Below, one piece after another: positions 24,529 to 32,685 of a stretch of 64,000 bases of DNA (positions are counted from its first letter, which is position 1; each line of letters begins with the position of its first letter). A program made the translations under genes and the position numbers. Below the pieces are notes generated by a model, which worked only from the letters and a program-made list of their open reading frames with translations, ran no database searches and was not told the origin of the DNA. The stretch comes from Candidatus Flexifilum breve (lineage in GTDB: Bacteria; Chloroflexota; Anaerolineae; Aggregatilineales; Phototrophicaceae). The DNA lies in NCBI GenBank assembly GCA_016717205.1, contig JADKGC010000002.1, positions 62,001 to 126,000 of the forward strand, in the 5' to 3' direction.

Positions 24529-25062
24529 ATGGGTCGCCTCAGTGGGCGCACGATTGCCATTGGCATCCTCATCATCCTGGTGTTGGTGGTGGTCGGCTCG
24601 CAGTTACTCGGGGGTCAGGGGAATAACAATGATGGGGTCGCGACGACGATGCCATTCAGTGCCCCGACTGCCGAAGGCTTCTCCGATAATCCGCCGATTG
24701 CCGGTGAAGGCAATACCACGGGCGGAGTCGCGTTAGGGCGCGTGGTCGTCTCGTCCAACATTGACGCGGATGGCTGCCCGGTGGACACCAGCGATCAGTT
24801 TGCCGCAACCGATGAGGTGTACGTCGTGGTTGAAGACAGTGATATTCCTGCGGGGACGACGGTGTTCGCCCGCCTGTTCCGCGAAGGCCAACCCATTGAA
24901 GACGCAGACGTGATCACGGCTGACCGCGATTACGACAACACGTGCATCTACTTCGTGTTCGAGGCGACCGATCAAGCGGGCAGTCTGGAACCGGGCGTAT
25001 ACGAAGCGCAGATTATCGTCAATGGCAACCCCGGTGAACGGGTAAGTTTCCAGGTTCAATAG
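24529..25062 (+). CDS. Hypothetical membrane-anchored extracytoplasmic protein, 177 aa
   Basis: Not recognised. An N-terminal hydrophobic helix (about 7-27, IAIGILIILVLVVVG) without a lipobox anchors the protein, followed by a Gly/Asn/Ala-rich linker (28-70) and a C-terminal beta-rich domain (VVVSSNIDADGCPVDTSDQF, EVYVVVEDSDIPAGTTVFARL, GVYEAQIIVNGNPGERVSF). The ending resembles small Ig-like or carbohydrate-associated domains. Two Cys residues could form a disulphide outside the cell. AAGGAG lies 6 nt before the ATG. A Gly-rich membrane protein follows 16 nt downstream and is probably in the same transcript. Confidence 0.65.
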   Translation: MGRLSGRTIAIGILIILVLVVVGSQLLGGQGNNNDGVATTMPFSAPTAEGFSDNPPIAGEGNTTGGVALGRVVVSSNIDADGCPVDTSDQFAATDEVYVVVEDSDIPAGTTVFARLFREGQPIEDADVITADRDYDNTCIYFVFEATDQAGSLEPGVYEAQIIVNGNPGERVSFQVQ

Positions 25063-25078
25063 AAGGGGGCAAACAACG

Positions 25079-25513
25079 ATGGACTTAGATCTCGGAACGC
25101 TGTGTATTCTCGGCGTAATTGTAGTGGTCGGTTTGATGGTGCTGCCGCGGCTGTTCAGCGGCTTTGGCGGCAGCGGCTTCGGCGGCAGCAACTATGGTGG
25201 TGGAAGTGGTGGCAACCAGGGCGGCGGCTTTTTCGGTCGGCGCGGCGGCGGCTACTATGATCAACCCGGGGACGAAACGCCGCAGTATGACGATCCCGAT
25301 GTAGAATCGCGCGGCGGTTTCGGCGGCTCGCGCAGCGGCGGGTCGAGCGGCGGCGGCAAACGCAGCTTCTTCGGCGGCGGCGGATCGAGCAGCGGCGGTG
25401 GGAAGCGCAGTTTCTTCGGTGGCGGCTCGAGCGGCGGCAGCAAGGGCGGCGGCGCGCGGCGCTACAACAACCCGAACACGCGCAGCCGCGGCGGCTTCGG
25501 CGGCAGCAAGTAA
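25079..25513 (+). CDS. Glycine/serine-rich small membrane protein
   Basis: A 144-residue protein with one N-terminal helix (about 6-23, LCILGVIVVVGLMVLP) and a low-complexity tail rich in Gly, Ser, Arg, Phe and Tyr. The segment SSGGGKRSFFGGG is repeated, and RGGFGGS recurs three times, including at the extreme C-terminus. Such RGG/FGG-type tails are intrinsically disordered, can bind nucleic acids or polysaccharide, and may phase-separate, but no function is known here. AAGGGGG is upstream of the ATG. The composition makes the reverse strand open as well; the codon pattern and ribosome site favour this strand. Confidence 0.65.
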   Translation: MDLDLGTLCILGVIVVVGLMVLPRLFSGFGGSGFGGSNYGGGSGGNQGGGFFGRRGGGYYDQPGDETPQYDDPDVESRGGFGGSRSGGSSGGGKRSFFGGGGSSSGGGKRSFFGGGSSGGSKGGGARRYNNPNTRSRGGFGGSK

Positions 25514-25534
25514 ATCCGTATCAACCGCACATGT

Positions 25535-25563
25535 AGGGACGAGGCAGTGCCTCGTCCCTTTTG
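25535..25563 (+). terminator. Terminator hairpin
   Basis: AGGGACGAGGCA / TGCCTCGTCCCT perfect stem followed by TTTT. The stem shares the GTAGGGACG sequence of the dispersed repeats. Confidence 0.85.
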
Positions 25564-25592
25564 ATTCTGTAAGGATCGACACCAGCAGAAAC

Positions 25593-25624
25593 AAAACGGA
25601 CGCCGCTAATGGCGTCCGTTTGTA
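25593..25624 (-). terminator. Terminator hairpin of the wecE transcript
   Basis: AAACGGACGCC / GGCGTCCGTTT stem with GCTAAT loop, symmetrical A and T runs. It is placed just beyond the leftward aminotransferase gene. Confidence 0.8.
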
Positions 25625-25645
25625 TTTGATTTCGCGAGCAGCGAC

Positions 25646-26782
25646 CTAGACCTTGAAGCTTGTGATCGCGTCGATGACGCGCTCCTGCTCCTCCGAGGTC
25701 ATGTTGTAGTACAGCGGCAGCCGCAGCAGGCGGTCGCTGATGTCTTCAGTCACCGGGCAGTCGCCGGGCTGACCGCCATACTTCTGCCCCATATCGGACA
25801 AGTGCAGCGGCAAGTAGTGGAACACACTCAGGATGTCCTGCCCCTTGAGGTGCTCGATCAGGCGCGTGCGCGCATCAAGCGAAGGCAGCAGCAGGTAAAA
25901 CATGTGATAGGTCTGCTCGCAGTACTCAGGGATGATCGGCAGGCGCACGTCATTCTGCGCCGCCCACCCCGGCAATTGATCGCCGTACTGCTGCCAGATC
26001 GCGGCGCGTTTCCCCTGCACATCGTCGCGCCGTTCCAACTGCGCGTACAGGTAGGCCGCCAGCAGATCCGACGGCAGGAAGCTCGACCCCACATCGACCC
26101 ACGTGTATTTATCGACCTGACCGCGGAAGAAGCGGCTGCGATTCGTGCCCTTCTCGCGGATGATTTCGGCGCGTTCGACGTAGCGCGGGTCATTGATGAG
26201 CAGCGCGCCGCCTTCGCCGCACGTGAAGTTTTTGGTCTCGTGGAAGCTCTGCGTGGCCATCACGCCAAACGTGCCGAGATAGCGATCTTTGTAGCAGCCA
26301 TACAGCCCGTGCGCGTTGTCTTCGACGACCGGAATGTTATGCCGATTCGCGATCTCCATGATCGCATCCATCTCGCAGGCGACGCCCGCGTAATGCACGG
26401 GCACAATCGCCTTGGTGCGCGGCGTGATCAACGCTTCGAGCTTGGTTTCGTCCAGATTGAGCGTGTCCCGGCGCACATCGCTGAAGACGGGCGTCGCGCC
26501 ACGCAGCACAAAGGCATTGACCGTCGACACGAAGGTGAAATCGGGCACGATGACTTCATCGCCCGGCTGAATGCCGAGGATGAGCGCCGACATTTCCAGC
26601 GCGTGCGTGCAGGAGGTCGTCAGCAACGCCTTTTTGACGCCGAGCTGTTCCTCAAACAAGGCATGGCAGCGGCGCGTATAGTAGCCGTCGCCAGAAATGT
26701 GCCCACGCTGCAAGGCATCCGCCATGTACTGCATCTCAGTGCCGACCATGGCAGGTTTATTGAAGGGGATCTTAGTGCTCAT
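25646..26782 (-). CDS. wecE: dTDP-4-amino-4,6-dideoxygalactose transaminase (WecE/RffA type)
   Basis: A 378-residue PLP-dependent sugar aminotransferase of the DegT/DnrJ/EryC1 family. The sequence closely follows the WecE/RffA pattern: IPFNKPAMVGTEMQYM at the start, TSCTHALEMSALIL, the HYAGVACEMDAIM segment, the PLP lysine in SFHETKNFTCGEGGA, REKGTNRSRFFRGQVDKYTW and the VFHYLPLH signature. It converts dTDP-4-keto-6-deoxyglucose to dTDP-4-amino-4,6-dideoxygalactose, a precursor for surface polysaccharides. No other dTDP-sugar gene is near. Its ATG overlaps the stop of the upstream VWA gene by one base, so the two are translationally coupled. Confidence 0.92.
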   Translation of the reverse strand: MSTKIPFNKPAMVGTEMQYMADALQRGHISGDGYYTRRCHALFEEQLGVKKALLTTSCTHALEMSALILGIQPGDEVIVPDFTFVSTVNAFVLRGATPVFSDVRRDTLNLDETKLEALITPRTKAIVPVHYAGVACEMDAIMEIANRHNIPVVEDNAHGLYGCYKDRYLGTFGVMATQSFHETKNFTCGEGGALLINDPRYVERAEIIREKGTNRSRFFRGQVDKYTWVDVGSSFLPSDLLAAYLYAQLERRDDVQGKRAAIWQQYGDQLPGWAAQNDVRLPIIPEYCEQTYHMFYLLLPSLDARTRLIEHLKGQDILSVFHYLPLHLSDMGQKYGGQPGDCPVTEDISDRLLRLPLYYNMTSEEQERVIDAITSFKV

Positions 26783-28164
26783 CAACCATCCGTAAGGATT
26801 TTATCGACGGCGGCGGCCAGTTCGCGCAGGTTGCTCACCTTGTACACGCCGCTAGACAATGGCGCGTATTGTACCATATCGCTGTCACCGCTTCCCCACT
26901 GCGACGGCGGTTCCGGGTTAAACCACAACAGTCGCCGCGCCCGCCGATTCAAGTCCGACATGATGTCGAGGCGTGGATCGTTGTAATTGTTGCGCCCATC
27001 GCCGAGGATGATCACGGTGGTACGGCCGGTCACGCGCCCCATGTGCTCCTGCTTGAAGGTGTTAAGACTGTTGCCGAGATCAGTGTTGTAGTAGCCGGGG
27101 CGATTTTCGGTCAGCACCTTTTCGACCGCTTCCATCGGTTGATGCTCTTTGAAGTCCATGCTGATGTCGACGATGTCGCTGATGAAGATGAAGCTGTCGG
27201 TCTTGGCGACCTGATCCTGCAATTCGTAGATCAGCGTGAGCAGGAATTCGGCACAGTAGCGCATCGAAGTACTTACGTCACAGATCAGCACGAGCTGCGG
27301 TTTGACGTGCGTCGTCTTGTATTTAAGTTCGAGCGGCACACTGTCGTATTTCATGTTGGCGCGCATCACCCGGCGCGGGTCGAGCGTGCCCGCGTTCGCG
27401 TGCTTCTGGCGCAGCGCCGCCCGTGAGCGCAGACGCGCCGCCAAACGGCGAATCTCGTCGCGCAGGTGCTGCATATCGTCTTCGCTCAGGCGCGTGAACG
27501 GCACATCCAGCAGATCAGGTTTGGGTTCGGGTTCGCGATTCGCCATGCGTTCCGCCAGGCTCGCGCCGACATACTGCGAGACTTGGTCGCTCAAACCTTC
27601 GGCGTTCTGTTCGAGCATTTCGCGCAGTTCTTGCAGTTGTTCGCGGCTCATCCCCATCTGTTGGAGTTCCTGCAGCAGTTCTTCGATCAACTGCTGGATC
27701 TGCTGCATGTTCAACTGGCGCTGCATGCGGCGTTCAAACCACGGGCGCTGTGACATATCCGAGGCCTGATTCAGCCCGGACTGCTGCGCCGCCTGATCCA
27801 TTTGATCCTGACTGAACTGCCGCCCCTGCAAGAGCTGTTTGAGGAGTTCGCGCAGGGCGTCTTTGTCGCCCATGAGCGCTTCCATCGCTTGGTCGAGTTT
27901 CTGTTGGTCGTCTGGCGACATGCCCTCAGTCGAGTCCTGCATGTCGGGCTGCTGCGACCCAAAGAACAGCGGGAAGTAGTAGTCGAATTTTTCGGTATCG
28001 CGGGCTTCTTTGACAAGCGTCGTTTTGAGGGCGGAGCGGAACTGATCTTTGGTGTCCAGACCAACGGCGTCGACTCCGTGCATCGCGTCGAGACTTTCCG
28101 CTAAGGAGATACGGACTCCGGCGGCGCGCAGCGCGCGGATGAATTCGACCATCCTTTTATTCAT
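26782..28164 (-). CDS. VWA domain-containing protein, CoxE-like
   Basis: A 460-residue protein. The N-terminal segment (MVEFIRALRAAGVRISLAESLDAM) and the long Gln/Glu-rich helical middle (about 80-230) are typical of CoxE-like proteins. The C-terminal von Willebrand A domain (about 285-455) has the MIDAS motif DVSTS and a distal GDGRNNY acidic site. Characterised CoxE-like proteins work with MoxR AAA+ ATPases as metal-insertion or complex-remodelling chaperones. No MoxR gene is adjacent here; instead wecE follows with a one-base overlap. The protein appears cytosolic. Confidence 0.88.
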   Translation of the reverse strand: MNKRMVEFIRALRAAGVRISLAESLDAMHGVDAVGLDTKDQFRSALKTTLVKEARDTEKFDYYFPLFFGSQQPDMQDSTEGMSPDDQQKLDQAMEALMGDKDALRELLKQLLQGRQFSQDQMDQAAQQSGLNQASDMSQRPWFERRMQRQLNMQQIQQLIEELLQELQQMGMSREQLQELREMLEQNAEGLSDQVSQYVGASLAERMANREPEPKPDLLDVPFTRLSEDDMQHLRDEIRRLAARLRSRAALRQKHANAGTLDPRRVMRANMKYDSVPLELKYKTTHVKPQLVLICDVSTSMRYCAEFLLTLIYELQDQVAKTDSFIFISDIVDISMDFKEHQPMEAVEKVLTENRPGYYNTDLGNSLNTFKQEHMGRVTGRTTVIILGDGRNNYNDPRLDIMSDLNRRARRLLWFNPEPPSQWGSGDSDMVQYAPLSSGVYKVSNLRELAAAVDKILTDG

Positions 28165-28471
28165 GATTTGGCTTCCCTATCACGACGGTTAGGGACATTA
28201 TAGGAGGGAAGCAGAAAGCCCGTCAACCTAGCCATTCGGGGCGTTCATGACGGGCTAAATAACGTCAGTTAGGGATAAGGTGAGATCAAAGTAATCTGTT
28301 TCTAAAGTCGTTCCCCTCACCCCCTGCCCCTCTCCCACGCAAGCGGAGAGGGGAAAATCTGTCTCCCCTCCCCGAATTCCGGGAGGGTCCGGGGGTGGGG
28401 TCGGCTGGGCACGGAAGCCACGGTGCAGCTGTTTATCCCTAATTGACGGGCTAAATTATGCGTGCGAGGAT
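28165..28471. repeat. Intergenic region of 307 bp with C-rich repeat
   Basis: No gene is seen. At about 28312-28405 is a C-rich dispersed repeat (CCCCTCACCCC...CTCTCCC, GGGAGGGTCCGGGGGTGGGG), with an internal AAGCGGAGAGGGG arm. A short GGGATAAG motif occurs twice nearby, once inverted. Confidence 0.6.
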
Positions 28472-28924
28472 TTAGGAACGTTCGTCGACGACGGGTTTCC
28501 ACGCGGCGTAGTCGGCCAGCAGCGCGGGGATATCCATATCCGCGAGAGTACTGTCGCGATCATGCAGGAAGCGCAGCGCCGCTTCGAACGAGTCGAGCGT
28601 GTTGAACCGCATATTCTTATAGACAACTTGCAGCGCCCACGCCGAGATAAAGCGATGCATGGAATTGTCGCTGACTTGGATGAGCCATCCCGCCTTCTCA
28701 TGCAGTCGATCCAGCCCCTTCATCATCGAGACGAGGGTTTTGAGATCGCGCGCATATCTGATGTGCGGATCAACCACGGAGATGGTGTGAATGGGCGCGA
28801 CTCCGGCATCCATCAGGCCAAAACTTCTTTCCTGAATCGCATTGTAGTCGTCAGCTTCGATATACCCATAAAGGTAAGTCACCATCACGCGCTGAGGGAC
28901 GATGTAGTCAACCTTGTAGCCCAT
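28472..28924 (-). CDS. Hypothetical protein, paralogue of the next gene
   Basis: A 150-residue soluble protein that I do not recognise. It shares most of its plan with the protein at 29021-29467: GYKVDYIVPQRV start, a GYIEADDYNAI segment, PIHTISVVDPHIRYARDL, GWLIQVSDNSMHRFISAWALQVVYKN and a C-terminal RDSTLADMDIPALLADYAAW. The alternation of strands and helices, and an acidic loop after a hydrophobic strand, is reminiscent of STAS or SpoIIAA-like folds, but this is only a guess. The ATG at 28924 aligns with the paralogue's start and has AGGAA 5 nt upstream. A perfect 18-bp palindrome lies 46 bp upstream. Confidence 0.7.
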   Translation of the reverse strand: MGYKVDYIVPQRVMVTYLYGYIEADDYNAIQERSFGLMDAGVAPIHTISVVDPHIRYARDLKTLVSMMKGLDRLHEKAGWLIQVSDNSMHRFISAWALQVVYKNMRFNTLDSFEAALRFLHDRDSTLADMDIPALLADYAAWKPVVDERS

Positions 28925-28969
28925 GGGATTCCTGTAATCAAGTCTTTGCTTACGTTCGATACTGCCCAT

Positions 28970-28987
28970 TGTAACAGTATTGTTACA
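28970..28987. promoter_or_regulatory. Perfect 18-bp inverted repeat, operator candidate
   Basis: TGTAACA-GTAT-TGTTACA, placed between the two paralogous genes and upstream of the 150-aa gene. The symmetry and position are those of a dimeric repressor site. Confidence 0.55.
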
Positions 28988-29020
28988 AGATGTGAATAAA
29001 GACTAGCATATGCGCCAGCG

Positions 29021-29467
29021 CTAACTGACGGTCACAGCTTGCCACGCAGCATACTGCGCGAGAGCAGCCTCGATATCCAGTCCAGCCAGCGTCGTGTCCC
29101 GATCCACGAGAAATTCGAGCGCTTCCCGCAGGTTCTTGACCGTGTGGAAGCGCGCGTTCTTGTACACGGCCTGAAACGTCAGGTTGGCGATGAAGCGGTG
29201 CACTGGTTGTTCGCTGACCTGCACGACCCAACCCGCATCCGGGTGAAGTTTGGCTGGCCCTTTCAGCATCTCGATGAGCGTGGTCAGGTTCTTTTCATAC
29301 TTGGTTTGGGGGTCAATCAGGGAGATGGTATGCACCGGGGCGCTCCCCTCGTCGATGAGGCGGAAGCTGTCGAGATGCAGGGTTTCGAAGTCCACAGCCT
29401 CGACTGTTCCATATGCCAGCAGCGTTAAGACGCGTTGGGGAACGAGGTAGTCGATTTTGTAGGCCAT
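29021..29467 (-). CDS. Hypothetical protein, paralogue of the preceding gene
   Basis: A 148-residue soluble protein of unknown function, tandem paralogue of the 150-aa protein. Shared landmarks are MAYKIDYLVPQRVLTLLAYG, the VEAVDFETLHLDSFRLIDEG helix, PVHTISLIDPQTKYEKNL, GWVVQVSEQPVHRFIANLTFQAVYKN and RDTTLAGLDIEAALAQYAAW. Conservation is strongest in VHTIS.IDP and VYKN.RF, which may form a ligand or partner site. No signal peptide. The two genes are 96 bp apart with the palindrome in between, so each may have its own promoter. Confidence 0.7.
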   Translation of the reverse strand: MAYKIDYLVPQRVLTLLAYGTVEAVDFETLHLDSFRLIDEGSAPVHTISLIDPQTKYEKNLTTLIEMLKGPAKLHPDAGWVVQVSEQPVHRFIANLTFQAVYKNARFHTVKNLREALEFLVDRDTTLAGLDIEAALAQYAAWQAVTVS

Positions 29468-29571
29468 AAGCTGTTATGTCTCCATAAAACGTCGATGTCT
29501 AAGGCATTCTAGCACGCCTGATCAAGCTAAAACCTTGAGCCCGCTAGCACTCGAGCGTTTTTAGGGAGAAA

Positions 29572-30030
29572 TTAGGTTTTCGGCTGGTATTCCGCTTCCG
29601 CCAGCGCTTTGAGCGTTTCCAGCGCCGTAATGAGATCCCGCTCGTTCTTCTGCTCGATGGTCAGGCGGTTGAGCACCTGCCCCAACACCGATCCCGGCAG
29701 GCTGTAGGCGACGCGCAGCATGACAGTCGTCCCGGTTTCCGTGGGCACGAAGCCGAATTCGAACATACTGTCGATGCCGCTGAGCGTTTTGACGACCAGC
29801 CGCCGATTTTCGTCATACTGTATCACCTGATGCTCGCCTTTGATGCGCATGCCCAGCATGTTGTAGACGTAGCGCGAAATCGACCCGCTGGCGGTGGGCG
29901 GCGGCGTGACGCGCTCCTGCTTATCGAAGGCCGCCCACCATTCCGGCATGCGTTCCGGTTGGTGCGCGATGATGGCGAACACGACTTCCGGCGGCACAAG
30001 CATGTCTATCGACTGTTCGACGTGGGGCAT
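29572..30030 (-). CDS. SRPBCC family protein (polyketide cyclase/dehydrase-like)
   Basis: A 152-residue protein with the START/Bet v1-like helix-grip plan. It opens with VEQSIDMLVPPEVVFAIIAHQPERMPEWW, the typical first strand and helix, and continues with alternating strands (RYVYNMLGMRIKGEHQVIQYDENRRLVVKTL, GTTVMLRVAYSLPG) and a long C-terminal helix (NRLTIEQKNERDLITALETLKALAEA). Such proteins bind hydrophobic ligands; no specific ligand can be inferred. It lies alone between an unknown protein pair and a repeat-containing gap. Confidence 0.82.
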   Translation of the reverse strand: MPHVEQSIDMLVPPEVVFAIIAHQPERMPEWWAAFDKQERVTPPPTASGSISRYVYNMLGMRIKGEHQVIQYDENRRLVVKTLSGIDSMFEFGFVPTETGTTVMLRVAYSLPGSVLGQVLNRLTIEQKNERDLITALETLKALAEAEYQPKT

Positions 30031-30098
30031 GGGCGACTCCTCTGGTGACGCAGGGCGGGCGACTTAAGCCAATTCTCGAAAGAAATCTAGGAACGAGT

Positions 30099-30156
30099 GT
30101 AGGGGCGCACCTACGTGTGCGCCCACAAACGGGCAGACACACAGGTCTGCCCCTAC
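30099..30156 (+). repeat. 58-bp palindromic element, copy 1 (REP/MITE-like)
   Basis: Begins GTAGGGGCGCACC and ends GGTCTGCCCCTAC, with two internal hairpins (GCGCAC..GTGCGC and GGCAGAC..GTCTGCC). A second copy of equal length lies at 50095-50152 in the opposite orientation, with only a handful of differences. Confidence 0.8.
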
Positions 30157-30179
30157 ACCATAATTTCCGAGAGCCGACT

Positions 30180-31541
30180 TTAGGCCAGTTCGGAGAGGGC
30201 GGCGAGCACGGCAGGCAAAAGCTGCTTCTTGCGCGACATGACGCCGGGCGCATCCATCAGGTTGTCGCTGATGTGCGTGTACGGCAGCGCGGTGAGCAGG
30301 CGCGGCTGACCAACGGCGACGAGGCGGCTGTTGCCGCGCACGACATCAGTCACCATGAGCAGCGCCATCGCCAGCTTCTGCCCATCGGCCAGCTTGAGCA
30401 GCGCGTCACGCAGTTCCGGTAAGCGCGTGTTCAGTTCGGAGAAGTTGGTCACTTCGGTCTGCGCCAACCCGACGCGCAGCGCGCCTTCTTCGTAGAACTT
30501 GATGTCGGTGCTGATGATTTCGTCAGCAGGACGCGTGCCCAGCCCCGCGCCAGCGCCCAGCAAGGTTTCGCCGAGCTGATCGATGGCTTCGGTGACCTGA
30601 TCTTCGGTGGCGTTCTCGGCAACCAGATTCGCCAGCCGCGCCAAACGATAAGCGGCGACCCGGTCACGCGCGGTGACGGTCGGCGACCGGAAGACCAGCG
30701 TATCCGACAAAATGCCGCACAGCAGCAGGCCAGCCAGCGCGGGCGGGAAGGATTTATTGAGTTCGACGGCGCGTTCGGCGACGAGCGTCGAGCAGCTCCC
30801 GACGGGTTCGATCTGGAAGCGGATCGGGACGGCGGTCGGCAGCGCGCTCAAGCGGTGATGATCGAGCACTTCAACCACCTCGGCCCCGTCCGCGCCCGAG
30901 ACGGCTTGCCCGGCTTCGTTATGATCGACGAGCACGAGGCGGCGTACGGGCGGCGACATGAGCGCCGCTTTGCGGCACAGGCCGCGGTACTGGCCTTCAT
31001 CATCCACGACGATGAAGTCGTCTTGTTCGGAGCGGACAACCTGCGGGATGACGTCGCGCACGAAGTCATTGCAGTTGAGCACAACGCTGGTGTGATCGAT
31101 GGCCGTTTCGGCAGGGCGATCAAACTCTTTCGCCAGCGCCAGCACCGAAGTCGAGCTGAGGGCGTCCGCGAGGTTCGCAAACAGTCCCGCGCCGGAGAGC
31201 AAGCCAATCGGACGACGCTCTTCATCCAGCAGCGGCGCGGGTCGGCGCGTGCGCGCGATGGCCTGGCAGGCGTTGAGCAGCGTTTGCCCTTTGCGCAGCG
31301 ACGGCACCGTCTCGCTCAATTCGCCCACGCGTGGATGCACATCGGTCACCAGACCGGGCGACTCCACTTCGAAGCGCTGCAAGGCGAAAGCCGTTTGCGC
31401 ATTGAGCTGCCCCGTACGCCCGGCGACATATTTGTCACCGCCCAGGCTGTTGAGCAGCCACGCATAGCCCACCGCCGAAGCGACGGCGTCCGTATCCGGG
31501 TTGCGATGTCCAATCACCAATATTGAATCAGGTAGCGGCAT
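30180..31541 (-). CDS. ppaC: Manganese-dependent inorganic pyrophosphatase with CBS domains
   Basis: A 453-residue DHH-family (family II) pyrophosphatase that hydrolyses PPi to two phosphates. The catalytic half shows GHRNPDTDAVASA at 11-23 (His12, Asp16, Asp18 as metal ligands) and the DHH signature in VVEVLDHHRLSALPT. A CBS pair is inserted between them (about 70-185: LRKGQTLLNACQAI, FIVVDDEGQYRGLCRKAAL). The C-terminal DHHA2 domain ends with the SRKKQLLP active-site lysines. The length fits CBS-PPases without a DRTGG domain. CBS domains in such enzymes bind AMP/ADP or diadenosine polyphosphates, so activity is probably adenine-nucleotide controlled. Confidence 0.92.
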   Translation of the reverse strand: MPLPDSILVIGHRNPDTDAVASAVGYAWLLNSLGGDKYVAGRTGQLNAQTAFALQRFEVESPGLVTDVHPRVGELSETVPSLRKGQTLLNACQAIARTRRPAPLLDEERRPIGLLSGAGLFANLADALSSTSVLALAKEFDRPAETAIDHTSVVLNCNDFVRDVIPQVVRSEQDDFIVVDDEGQYRGLCRKAALMSPPVRRLVLVDHNEAGQAVSGADGAEVVEVLDHHRLSALPTAVPIRFQIEPVGSCSTLVAERAVELNKSFPPALAGLLLCGILSDTLVFRSPTVTARDRVAAYRLARLANLVAENATEDQVTEAIDQLGETLLGAGAGLGTRPADEIISTDIKFYEEGALRVGLAQTEVTNFSELNTRLPELRDALLKLADGQKLAMALLMVTDVVRGNSRLVAVGQPRLLTALPYTHISDNLMDAPGVMSRKKQLLPAVLAALSELA

Positions 31542-31690
31542 GGTTCACCTTGTGATCATTATCACGATGGAGATACATAACTCTAGCAGATTTAGGCGAC
31601 TTGCTGTAGACGCTGTTTGGATTACAATGAATCAGCACCCGACCCCACGCCATGATCGGCGGCGGGCACTACCCGGGGCGAAAGAACACC

Positions 31691-32497
31691 ATGCGCAGAC
31701 TAGCTGTCGTTTTACTCGCCATCCTGATCCTCACCGCGTGTACCGGGCGCGGTCAGCGCCCCGAAGACGTGCCGACGCAGGCCTCCGTCGAAGGCGTGGC
31801 CACGTCGCTGCCGCTGACCCAATTCGCGCCGCCGACGCCCTACAACCGCCTGGTGACCGCCTTCGCCAGCGTCGACAACCGCCTGAACGAGCTGGCCGGG
31901 TATCGCTACGTGGTGCAGTTGGAGTTCAACGGGGTGTTCGCGCGCACACCGCGCGAGACGAGCGCCACCGCGCAGGCGGAAGTCTGGTTTAATCAGGTGG
32001 CATCAGCGCGGCGCGTGATATTGAGCACCTCCGGCGAACTGGTCGGCCAGACGGAGAACAACAGTTACGAAGCCGTGCGCCTCGGCCCGGATGCCTTCCT
32101 CGTGCGTGACGGCCTCTGCCTGACCGGAGCCGCGAACGCCGCGGAAACCGCCGCCGCGTTGAGCGCGGGCGCGCTCGTCGGCGGGGTGAGCACCGCCACG
32201 CCCGGCGGTCGCCGCGCCACCATCAACGGCGAAGACTCGTACTACTACAGCTTCGACCCGGCAGACCTCGTGCTGCCCGCGCTGCGCGTGGGCGATGGCG
32301 GCAGCATCACCTACCAGAGCGGCGAACTGTGGATCACGCCGGCGAAGAATGCGGTCACGCGCTTTTACCTGAACCTCGACGTCGACAACGTGGTGATTTT
32401 CGACCGCCAGCTCCCCGTCACGGGGACGGTGCTGATCCGCTATGACCTGTACGACGCGGGCAATGCGTTCAACATCACCGTGCCGTTTGGATGCTAA
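31691..32497 (+). CDS. Hypothetical lipoprotein, 268 aa
   Basis: A lipoprotein with a clear signal peptide and lipobox (LLAILILTAC at about 8-17). A Thr/Pro/Val-rich linker leads into a beta-rich domain with EFNGVFARTPRETSATAQAEVWF and RRATINGEDSYYYSFDPAD, similar in style to LppX/LprG-like lipid-carrier proteins of the LppX_LprAFG group, though I am not certain. The final strand VLIRYDLYDAGNAFNITVPFGC ends in a Cys two residues from LTGAANA's Cys partner, possibly a disulphide. The ATG at 31691 begins the signal peptide; an upstream in-frame start would bury it. Confidence 0.65.
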   Translation: MRRLAVVLLAILILTACTGRGQRPEDVPTQASVEGVATSLPLTQFAPPTPYNRLVTAFASVDNRLNELAGYRYVVQLEFNGVFARTPRETSATAQAEVWFNQVASARRVILSTSGELVGQTENNSYEAVRLGPDAFLVRDGLCLTGAANAAETAAALSAGALVGGVSTATPGGRRATINGEDSYYYSFDPADLVLPALRVGDGGSITYQSGELWITPAKNAVTRFYLNLDVDNVVIFDRQLPVTGTVLIRYDLYDAGNAFNITVPFGC

Positions 32498-32592
32498 AGT
32501 GGTGGGGATTGCCCCGCCCGTTAGCGGGCGAGGCAGGTCGGTAAGGGCGTAAAATATCGTGAAAATGGGTTAGCGGTTGGTTTTGGGAGATT

Positions 32593-32661
32593 GCGGACGC
32601 GATAAATCGCGTCCCTACACAAGAGCGATTTTCTCGTAGGGACGCAATTCATTGCGTCCGC
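32593..32661. repeat. 69-bp palindromic element of the GTAGGGACGC family
   Basis: GCGGACGCGATAAATCGC... and its mirror ...GCAATTCATTGCGTCCGC enclose GTCCCTACAC and GTAGGGAC in inverted orientation. It is related to the 67-bp elements at 6658 and 54512 but with the sub-hairpins outermost. A further hairpin (CCCGCCCGTTAGCGGGCG, near 32514-32532) lies upstream. Confidence 0.65.
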
Positions 32662-32685
32662 TGGTTCCAAACTTACTGTCGAGCC

